Assembly: GCA_026874595.1 (NCBI GenBank)
Contig: CM049315.1
Span: forward strand, 58,590,889-58,654,888
Length of the DNA: 64,000 nt
Reading direction: 5' to 3'
Origin: Sipunculus nudus
Taxonomy: Eukaryota; Annelida; Sipuncula; Golfingiida; Sipunculidae
The position numbers were made by a program, and so were the translations under genes. Of the stretch, positions 42,201-54,200 are shown one piece after another (position 1 is the first letter of the stretch; each line of letters opens with the position of its first letter). The notes beneath the pieces were generated by a model. That model was not told the origin of the DNA and did not search any database. It was given only the letters and a program-made list of their open reading frames with translations.

Positions 42201-45200
42201 GGACCTAGAATCTTCTCTCTTGACATGCTGAGAGGCCCATGAAAAGTTTCCTTAAAAACTTGAAATTAGGTCTCTGTTACCCATAACCTCTGAGCTATGG
42301 GGCTCCGAAGTACCCCCCAGAATAATGGAAAATTTGATACAAAAGCTCAAGTATCTGAACAATTATTATATTGATCACCATGATTCTTTGCATGGATATT
42401 GATCATGAAATGTTTCATCAGTTTCTGCATTCTGGTGGCGCCACCTGTATTTTTTCAATTTTTAGCTCAGCTGACTGAAAGTCATCTGAGCTGTAGGGAT
42501 CACCTTTTGTCCATCGTCCGTCCGGCCATCCAGGCGTCTGTCTGTTAACAGGGCACAAATCGTAACCGCTAGACCAGGAATCTTCTTACTTGAAATCCTG
42601 GGAGGTCTATGGAAATTCTCCTTGTAAACCTGAAATTAGGTCACTGTGACCTATATTTTTTGAGCTATGGGGTTCTGAAGTACCCCCCAGAATAATGCAA
42701 AATTTAATACAAAAGCTCAAGTATCTGAACAACTAATGCATTAATCACCATGTTTTTTTGCATGGATATTGATCATGGAGTGTTTCATCAATTTCTGGAG
42801 ATTGGTGGCGCCACCTATATTTTTTTTATTTTTTACGATTTTTTTTCTCTACTTTTGTGATCTTTAAACATTTGGTCATCTGTAAACAGGGCACAAATCA
42901 TAATGACTGGACCTAGAATCTTCTGTCCTCACCTCCAGGGAAGCCCATAAAAGGTCTACATGGAAACCCGAAATAAGGTCCCTGTTACCCATATTCTGTG
43001 AGCTAGGGGGCTCTGAAGTTCCCCCAGAATAAAGATTTGGTCATATATTAACAGGGCACAAATCATAATGACTGGACCTAGAATCTTCTGTCCTCACCTC
43101 CAGGGAAGCCCATAACAGGTCTACATGGAAACCCGAAATAAGGTCAATGTTACCCATATCCTTCATGCTCTGGGGCTCCGAAGTACTCCCCAGAATAAAG
43201 ATTTGGTCATCTGTTAACAGAGCACAAATCATAATAACTGGACCTAGAATTTTATTTTTTGACATGCTGGGAGACCCCTGAAAAGTCATCTTGTAAACCT
43301 TGAAAATAGGTGTCTGTTACCCATATCCTTCATGCTACAGAGCATCATAGTACCCCAATGAATATTTGATGATTTTATACAAAAGGTCAAGTTTGGAAAA
43401 AGTATTTAATTCAAATTTGACATTCAGATGATAAAATTACTTTTGTCAATGTCTTCCTGGTCAGCTGAGCGTCATGACCCCTGGGTCACTTGTTGTTATG
43501 GTGCAATAACTTTCGTAAATATCATCCAGTTTCATTCAAATTTGGGTCAGTGATTGCTCTCATGCATACCTTGGTTGGTGTTGGTTTTGGAGTGTCTATC
43601 TGAAAATTTATTTTCTCCAGCCCCAAAACAAAAATATTAAATTTTGTTCCTATCTCACAACCAAAATTATGACATGTGGAGACACCTTCAGGGCACCATG
43701 AAAGCTAAACACAGCCACTATGTGTGGAGACATCTTCAGGCAAACATAAAAACTGAACCATATTGATCAGGTAAGCATGAAAGACAACAAGAGGCAGAAG
43801 CAGGGAATATAAATTACATGAATGTGCTTGTTAATTTACAGATTTTTTTTAGGCATGTGATAGTTTAGACAGTCTTTATTTTATTAATTAAAAGCACCAT
43901 CTCTCATATTTTGGGTGAAACTAAACTGGTCTTCAAGTTTAAAAAAATGAACTGGTAGGAGAAGTTAGTAAATTTCAAATGAGTTTATGATTCAGGTAAC
44001 TGTTATAGTCTTATTCCTGATATACCCTTTCAGTAGTTTCATTCTGTCACTATAATTCCATATACACTGGATACAACAACTGTACAATACCATGCAGAAT
44101 AAACTCTCCAATGTGCTCTCTAGTTGTAACTGTAAGGTGCGTGCATGACCTTTTTCAGATGCTGAGGACATGCTCAGAGCCAGACCTTACCAAATTGTTC
44201 CGTACAGACATAGTTGAGAACCCATTCTTTGATACAAAGGACTATGCAAATGCCAGCATCAACATGGAACTGGATATGAAAGACGTATGTAGGGCAATCA
44301 TTGTTACCTTGTTCACTGCAATAACTTGAATATCAGGTGAATGTAATACTTAAAAAATGGAGGCAGTTACCTCCACCAAAAAAAAGTAAGGAAAATTTCA
44401 TTGATTTAAACGAAAATTAATTAAACATATTAACTTACATGTAAGTACTATCATCTATGATTGTTCCTATCCCATCCCTCCCCCATATCTCTCTTTTTAA
44501 AAAATCAGTTTTACTAATATTACATAAAATGTTATCTGATATATTTTAATTTACAGGAGGAAAATGAAGATGATTCAGATTCGGAACAAGCTGTCCTTGA
44601 GGCCATGGCTTTAGTTGAGGAAACATTGGAGACCCCTAGTGGAGAGGAAAAAGATGAGGAAGCAGAAACCGGAGGAGAAATAAACAGTGAGGAGGTAGTC
44701 CAGGAGAAAAAGAAGACAGAAAAAACAATCAAAGTGTGAGGCTTCAATTAAGAATTGTCATGTCAGCATTCTATCTTGGGAATAAGAATAGCATATAACA
44801 GTTTCAGTTGGTACAGAGTAAATGTCTAAAAGAAGCAACCCTTATATTTATTATTTTGCTCTTCTGTAGAAATATAAATATGAATGATTAATATCATCTG
44901 ATTTTTGTTTACTTAGAGATTTTGTGGTTGGGGGAGAGGAGGAAGAAGATGATGATGAAGAAGATGAAGACCTGGAGACGATGAGAGAGAGCATGATGAG
45001 TCTGTTACAGAGTCAGGAGGGTAAGTATCATATTAATGTATCAAAGACCTGGAGACGATGAGAGAGAGCATGATGAGTGTTACAGAGACAGGAGGGTAAG
45101 TATCATATTAATGTATAAAAGGTCTGGGGACCATGAGAATGAGCATGATGAGTCTGTTACAGAGTCAGGAGAGAAAGTTTAGTGTAAAATCACATTCGAT

Positions 45201-48200
45201 TATGGAAGGACAAAGAAAACTGATAATTAGTTATTTAAATGATTTTTTTATTTACCTTCTATATTTCCTTGAAATCTTTAGTATAAGTCAGTTTTCACAT
45301 GAAACTTGATAATTCATGTCATCATAGTAATAATACACTTGGTGCAGTTATGCTCTGGTCTGTATGGTAACAACGGCAGACCAGTGGTCACTTTTAAAAA
45401 AGGGCACTTACACTGACCGGTCAAGGAAATAGCTTAAAGACACTTTTCTACTGCTTAAGGTTCAATTTTATCGTTGTGTACTATTTTGTGTCCCTCTACC
45501 TTTTACCTCTGACAAGACTAGTATATTTGTTCTAAAGCTAATATGATTCACTGTGTGGAATACATCAAAGACATATGTTTCTGCAAACTATCATGATGTT
45601 ATCATCATTAGTTTGTTTTTGTACCAAGCTGTGCACTTATAAATAGAGCTGCGGCCATTAAATGGGGATATACAGTAAACTATGCTATCTGCAGGTATGT
45701 TCATTTGTAAACTAAAAAAAATGTATCTCTTATCCATGTCCACAACTTAATTCCCATTTTTCAGTGGAGGACGAGACAGTTGTTCCAAAAAAGAAAACTG
45801 TGAAGAAAAAGAAAATGAGAGTCAAGAGAAAGAAACCAAAAGTGAGAGAAAGCAAATCTGAGACCACGACTGGAAAGCTGGACACCAGTAGGTAGGTGAA
45901 GTTTCTGTTATATAAATTTTTGAGTCACAGGCAAATGACATGTGTACATTTTGTAATTGCTATAATATTATATTTAGTTTAAGCAACAGCTAAGTGAAAC
46001 ATGATCTATTTGTCAGTGTTTGTTGTCTTTATTATGTTTAAGGGACACTTGAGTGACATGTGATCTGTTTGTCATCGTTTGTTGTTTTTATAGTGTTTTT
46101 GAGTGACAAGTATATCTTTTGTCATTGTTTGTTATTATTGCAGCAAGTTTGAGTGACAGTGAGTGAAACATGAACTGTTTGTCATTGTTTGCTATTTTTA
46201 AAGTGCTTTTAAGTGACAGCTAAGTCTCATGGGAACAGTTTGTCATTGTTTGATATTTTTACAGCATGTTTGAGCGATGGGTGAGTGATACATGAACCGT
46301 TTGTCATCATTTATTATTTTTACAGGATGTTTGAGTGACAGATGAGTGACATTTGAACAATTTGTCATTGTTTGTTATTTTTACAGCATGTTCGAGTGAC
46401 AGATGAATGACTTGTGAACCATTTGTCATCGTTTGTTATTTTTGCAGTGTGTTTGAGCGAAAGAAGAGTGACTCATGAACCGTTTGTCATCGTTTGTTAT
46501 TTTTACAGTGTGTTTGAAAGACAGATGAGTGACTCATGAACCTTTTGTCATCGTTTGTTATTTTTACAGTGTGTTTGAGTGACAGCTGAGTGACATGTGA
46601 ACGGTTTGTCATCTTTTGTTATTTTTACAGCATATTTGAGTGACAGATGAGTGACTCGTGAACCGTTATTCATCGTTTGTTATTTTTACAGCGTGTTTGA
46701 GCGACAGATGAGTGACATGAGCAATGGGTCAGAGGAGGATCTGAGAACCATGAAGGAAACCATGAAGAGTCTCCTGAGAGATTCTCTGGCGGTCAGAGGT
46801 AGGTCAAGGACAAATGTGCTTGTAAATCTAAAATGCATGAGTAAAGGTCATAGTGCTTACAATGACTTTGGTTAAACAGGTATTTTGGAGTTCATAAAGA
46901 TTTAAGACAAGAATAAAGTCTATTAAAGTTAAAAATCAGTCACTAAGGGTGGATCCGGGATTTAAGAAAAAAAGGGGGGGGTTCGAATCATGGACTAATG
47001 ACAAAACCTGAAAGATGTCCCAAGGGACAAAAAAGGGGGGTCCAGACAACAAAAATTGGTCTGAAACCCTTAGTAAAAAGGTTGGGGCGGCTGAATTTGA
47101 GGCCTATGGACCCCCTGTACCCTCTCCTGGAACCTCTTCTGGTCGCACTCTCGTGCATATATTATTGCAGACAGCATAATGAATAATGTATTAAAATTCA
47201 AACATGGGGGATGTCAGGTTTTTAGTTCACTCTGTGAACTTATGCCATGGCGCAGCGTCCGCCGTCCACTGTCCACTGTCAACTGTCCACCATCCACCGT
47301 TTGTTACCAAATATCTCAACAGCCACAGCAGCTACCTTCATGAAACTTTGCAGAATTATTGATCATGGGATGGAGATGCAAAAATAAGCTTTTGGTGGCG
47401 CCACCTATGTTGACCTACTTTCTGCAGGACGAAATGGTCTTTTCAACTTCTTCCAAGATAAGTCATAAAGTATTAATATTTTGGCCTTCATATCATAGTC
47501 AGCAGTTCCTTATAGGAAGGAGAATAATTTGAGTAAAAACTCAGTCAAGTCTTTTTCAAGATGGCATCTTTATAGAACTTCAAATTCTGTCGATTGCAAA
47601 TATGACAACTTGACGTGTTTCTTTATACATGATGTATTGTCTGTTACCAAATATCTGAGGAACTGCTGCAGCCTTCAGTTTCAAATTTCACAGGAATATT
47701 AATCATGTGACTGCTGAATGATTTTGACCCGCAGGTGGCACCACCTGTGTTGACCTACTTTCTACAGGCTGTAATGGTTTTTTCTGCTTTTTCCAAGATA
47801 TGTCATAAAGTATTAATATTTTGGTCTTCATATCATAGTCAGCAGTTCCTTAGAGGAAGGGGAATAATTGTATCCGCCAAAACAGAGTTTTGCGGATACT
47901 ATGTTTTCAGCTGCACGCCGCCGCCACCGCCGCCGCCGCCGCGTAGGTGTCCCGAGAACTCCTCCGTAACCGCTGGGCGGAATTTTAAGAAACCTGGGAT
48001 TATGTTCGGGTCACATGTGAACTGCTGCGCCCCGATTTTGTTTTGACCTCTGAACTTTCCTCTGCGCTCTGCGTCCGTTTGTGCGTCTGTTTCCACACAT
48101 AAACCCACATATCTCGGGAACCGTTTGCAGATCAGGAAAATTTTTTTGCACAAATGTAGCCCTTGGAGAGCTTTATAACATACACAAAAAATGGTGGCGC

Positions 48201-51200
48201 CACCTGCAACCATGTTTGCACAGTGTCCATCTGTTTGTCTGCCTTGGGTAAAAATCACTCATATCTCTGCAGTGACTTGACTAATTCACCTGAAATTCGG
48301 CATGCGTATACATCCTGGATAGCTTTTCTGATTTTATGACAGGTGGCGCCACCTACATTCACGTTTACGCTGCAGACATCCAAGCTCATATCTCGGGAAC
48401 CGTTTGACCGATCAGGAAAATTTTTTTGCACAAATGTAGCCCTTGGAGAGCTTTATAACATACACAAAAAATGGTGGCGCCACCTGCAACCATGTTTGCA
48501 CAGTGTCCATCTGTTCATCTGCCTTGGGGTAAAATCACCTATATCTCTGCAGTGACTTGACTAATTCACCTGAAATTCGGCATGTGTATACATCCTGGAT
48601 AGCTTTTCTGATTTTATGACAGGTGGCGCCACCTACATTCACGTTTACGCTGCAGACATCCAAGCTCATATCTCGGGAACCGTTTGACCGATCAGGAAAA
48701 TTTTTTTGCACAAATGTAGCCCTTTGAAAGCTAGCTTTATAACATACACAAAAAAATGGTGGTGCCACCTGCAACCATGTTTGCACAGTGTCCATCTGTT
48801 CGTCTGCCTTGGGTTAAAATCACTCACATCTCTGCAGTGACTTGACTAATTCACCTGAAATTCGGCATGCGTATGCATCCTGGATAGCTTTTCTGATTTT
48901 ATGACAGGTGGCGCCACCTACATTCACGTTTACACTGCAGACATCCAAGCTCATATCTCGGAAACCGTTTGACAGATTGGGCCAAAATTTTGCATGTGTA
49001 TAGATATCACATAGCTCTTTATCATACGCAAAATTGGTGGCGCCATCTGGAGCCATTTTTGCACAGCTCCTGTTTGTTTGTCTGCCATGGGATAAAATCA
49101 CTCATATCTCGGCAGTGGTTTGACATATCTGCCTACAATTTTGCAGGTTTATACATCCCCGACAGCTCTCTTGATTTTATGACAGGTTGCACCACCTGCA
49201 TTCTAGTTTATGCAGCAGACATCCAAGCTCATATCTTGGGAACCGTTTGACCGATTGGGCCAAAGTTTTGCATGTGTATAGTTCTCACATAGCTCTTTAT
49301 CATACGCAAAACTGGTGGCGTCACCTGCAAACATTTTTGCTCAGCGTCCATCTGTTTGTCTGCCTCGGGCTAAAATCACTCATATACATGTAGTGGTTTG
49401 ACTTATCTGCCTTAAATTTTGCATATGTATACAACTTGGACGGCTTTCTGGATTTTGTGGTAGGGGGGGCAACCTACATACATAATTTGGCTGCAGACAT
49501 CCATGCTAATATGCAACACTTCACTCTATTTCCCCTTGCCACTCGATCCATGCCTCACTTCACCCGTTCCACTCTGATTAAGGCGGATACACGTAGTCTC
49601 TTGTCGACTACCCGTATTCTAGTTTGAGTATAAATTCAGTCAAGTCATTTTCAAGATGGCATACGGAACTTCAAATTGTGACAATTGCAAAATATGACAA
49701 CTTGATGTGTTTCCAAACATGATGTATTGTCTGTTACCAAATATCTTAGGTACTGCTGCAGCCTTCAGTTTCAAATTTCACAGGAATATTGATCATGTGA
49801 CTGCTTAATGATTTTGACCTGCTGGTGGCGCTACTTTCAGCAGGCTCTTTTCCGCTTTTATCCATAATATGTCATTAAGTATTTATTTGTTATAATCTGC
49901 CAAAATAGAGTCTCCTCTGAGACTCTTGGACTGATCTTTCTGAAACATTTTTTTAATCACCTGCCAAAATGCACAGTAATTCACAGAGTGAACATTAGAC
50001 CCCAGGGTCTCTTGTTCATTTTGATATTAGATGGGTTTTAAGACCAGTTCAGGGGAAATCAGTAACATCACACAGATTATTGCAGATAGCTTGATAAATA
50101 TCTAATTTAACCTTAAACTTGAGAGATGTCTGGTTAATTTTTTTGTCTTTCAGAAAAACCAAAAACTCCGCCAAAGCCAGGAGCAGTGAGACAAGTAATA
50201 CCCGAGGCTGGTCCAGCAGGAGATGCAGCCACAGTGACTGCAGGTCCACGAGTGGTGGACAGTATTGACACAGTAGATAACACACTGCTGGAGGGGAAGG
50301 AAGCGTGGCAGTCAGGTACTGTACACAAATCAACAGCACAGGCATCAATAGATATAAAACCCTGTTAAATTTTTTTGTTAAGATTACCCTCACTGTTAGT
50401 ATCAACCAAAGGAACTTCAGTTAACCCATAATGCTTGACAAAACCCTCTGCTGTTTGCACACACTGGTGACCCTATTTCATAACTTCAGTAAAGCCAAAT
50501 TGCTTGACAAAACCCTCTGTTGTCTGCACACATAGCTGACCCTATTCATAACTTCTGTTGACCCATAATGCTTGACAACACCCTATGCTGTCTGCACACA
50601 TGGTTAACCCTATTTCATAACTTGAGTCGACCCAGAATGCTTGGCAAAACCCTATGCTGTTTGCACACATGGCTGACCCTATTTCATTTCTTCATTAAAC
50701 CCATAATGCTTGATACCTAAGTACTGCCTGTTGTCTGTACACATGGCTGACCCTATATAATAACTTCCGTAGACCCATATAATGCTTCACAAAACCCTCT
50801 GCTGTCTGCACACATGGTTGACCCTATTTCATAACTTCAGTCGACCCAGGAGGCTTGGCAAAATCCTGTTGTCTGCACACATGGCTTACCCTATTTCATA
50901 ACTTCAGTAAACCCCATATGCTTGACAAAACCCTCTGCTGTCTACATGAGTGGCTGACCCTATTTCATTACTTCAGTAATCCCAGAATGCTTGACAAAAC
51001 CCCCTCCTGTCTGCACACATGGCTGACCCTATTCCATAACTTCAGTAAACCCAGAATGCTTGAAAGAAACCTCTGCTGTTTGCACACACTGGTGACCCTA
51101 TTTGTCAGTGCTCGACCAGTACCTATATCCAGCGTTGAGATTCCTGGTTCCTGTATCAGTATATTTAATCTGTTTTGTTTGTGTATACAGATTCTGACGA

Positions 51201-54200
51201 GGACGACCAGTACTTTGAGGAGGATGACAACATGTTTTGTCGCCTGGAAGAAAGTCGAGCTAAATTGGAGGAGGAGCTGGGAGAGGAGACATTCCTGAAA
51301 GCATACAAGACTGTACAGGTCAGTCATCAAGGTGTCTGTCATTTGTGCCTTGTTAGATATCAGCTGTTGTCTGTTTTGTTGTATTTTCTTGTCTAATCCC
51401 AGTCAGGTACTTTAACATTCACTGTTTCTCTGCTGTGCTACATGCCTCTTCTGTGGCAGGTTTGGTTTCAGGAAATTTCAGGGTTGCAAGATGACTACAG
51501 ACTTTTATAAACTAAAATTATCAATCTTATGAACATGTGCAGTTAGAATAAAATAGTCCCAGCTAAATCATGACATTAGCCCCTTTTTTTGGCTGGATTT
51601 AGACCCGTTATAATATAAGGCATATTTAATATAGAGTGCATTGATGTTAGGTTTATGCATCAGGCTAGGGAATCCATGAGACAAGCAGTACCTGAATACT
51701 AGTTGTTTATTGCTAGATGAATTAGTAGGCAAACAGTTTTTGCAGTATTAGAGATATGTTAGAAAAGATTTATTTTGCAGTTAGAAAATGGATTCATCCT
51801 TTCAGTATTCATAGTCTCAGTGTTACCTAGTACACAGTTCCAGGTAACACTTAGATATTCACATATAATCAGGATATAAAGTGTGTGTGCTTAAAGAAGA
51901 ATACTTCTTGCACTTTCAAGAGTTATACATATTGATCAGAACCAGTGGTTTAATGATGATTGATGATTGCTAGACAAAAGCAAATGATGATCTGTTTTCA
52001 ACTGATCATTTCATGTACCTGTTCTAGTTACTACCTTTTCAACATCTGAAGTACCATTCTGACAGCACTGACACACTTGAGTATTTCACAATCACATGGC
52101 CTCCTGCCTTTACACATCAGCAGTTGACAGTAATCATCATCACTAATCTGGACTGGACACTGTCATAGTTTTGAAAACTGTGAATACCTATGTACTCATC
52201 AAGAGATATGTCATTACTCTGGGTCCTGCCTTTGTGTCCTCATGTTTCTGAAGGATTTAAGAGATTTTTCCAAATTATAGGTCTTCTTTGCATGTGTGTA
52301 AATAATTAATTACATGATAAGGCAAACATTTTATTTACTGTAAATGAGGGGACCAACCATTTATATAATGGCTTAATGGGCATCACACTACATGGAACTA
52401 TGGGTCACAAAATATTTATAGTCTTAGCTGTGTTTTAAACAAGCCTGTGGTGTACTCACTTTGGGTAGAGTATACATCCAGTATTACTACAGGTCATATA
52501 GAATGTTGTACATTCTAGAACTGAGGTGACCTGGAAATACTTGGAATGTTCCCACATTCTTGAACATTCTGTCATTCAGCTTAACCTTTGAGGCTGTCCT
52601 TGTACTGAGACTTGTTTGCTTATTATGCTTGTGTTTAGGTTGTTTGAATCAGCATGTCACCATGTCAGGCAGCACTTACCGGTAGCATGTTTATGATGCA
52701 CAGTTGCATGACTAAAGACAATTTTCATTCAGAATTAAGTCAGCTCCACTAAACTGAAACCTGGTGCAGTGAAATAATTTTTACAGTCCTGTAGCACTAA
52801 CATATATGCAAAATGAAATGCTTTATTGAAATATTTGTAGCGGAAATATTCAGATATTTGAAACAAAACATTTGTGAACTGGGTCAAGTTTTGGCAAATA
52901 CAGAAACATACTGTGTCTGCAAGCCAGAAATTACCACTAAGACAATCAAAGATTTAATTTTAATGCCTGAGCCCTTACTCATACATTACTCGACCTTACA
53001 TATGCTCACTGAAATTAGATGACTACTAAAATCAGTTGATCCTGTTCACAGATCAGACTGGTATCTCTTAAAAATTGCTGACAGAACTGGTGACTACTTC
53101 CATGCAAAATAAGCCATATGCAACATCAGGCAGGTTGTAACATTTATACAACAGTTTGTATTAGTCAAAAAAATATATGTATATAATTTCTTTTTCAAGA
53201 ATTCAGGAATCGCCAGTCAGGTGTTTGGTAAAATTTTGATCAGATGTAAATATGTTGCAACTGAAGACATTTAAATTCAGATCTGGGCAGCTGGACTTGA
53301 GTAAGCTGTGTCTCTGGGGAGCAGAAAGTGTCCTAGTGTACTTATTAATTTGACATTTATTGTTCAGTTTGAAAAAAAAAAAAATACTTAATGGACTCCT
53401 GTTCTTGTCACAGAAAATGGCTGTGCAGGTGAGTTTGTGTTGTCACGCCTTTATCTTTTAGTCTAATCTATGTAACGGGTAGGCTTTGTTGTATATGTTT
53501 TTATCCTTATTTCATGTAGCATCAGTTGCATACTGTGTGTCTGTCCATAGGTGCTCATATTGCTGAGGTATTAGTAAAAATTTTTGTTTGATCTGTTACT
53601 TCTCCAGGTTAATTGATTGTAACGAATGCTGATCTTTTGTTGATGTAATGCTTTTCATAATACGATCCCTTTGTTACCATAGATGTCCTGTCTCCAATTT
53701 ATATACTCGTATAACAGTAGATGCAGCCTATAATGTGAAAAGTGCTACATCAATGTCAGATAAGCTGTAGTTACTATGGATTAACACAGAAAATTAACAA
53801 ATTAAAGCTAAATTTAAACTAAGAGCAATCTGAGCACTTATCTATCTGTATTACAAGCAGCTTCTAGTAAACCTGTGTGAACATAACCCCGAGCTGTTGT
53901 TTTGTCTCAAGTGGACTTGGGTCCCCATGGTGACAGGCTGTGCTCATTTTCTTACTATGAGGGGTGGCAGGATACTTGTATATGCATATATATGTGTCTC
54001 TAAAGTTTAAGCACTTCACCGGCCTGCCCTTGTAATGTGTTGTTTTTGTCTTCATATTTGTGCTATAGTAGCTTAACTAATGAGCAAATATATGTACCGA
54101 CCAAAATATGTAACTTCCTCATTGATGGAACTAATACGTCATAACAGCAGGTTTAAGCTATAATATGCCAAATGTATAATCTGAATATCAACACTAATTG

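Noticed and set aside
47899-49101. Minus-strand ORFs with shared [19 protein letters not shown] repeats
   Set aside because: They are translations of the family E monomers; the repeat explains both openness and similarity.
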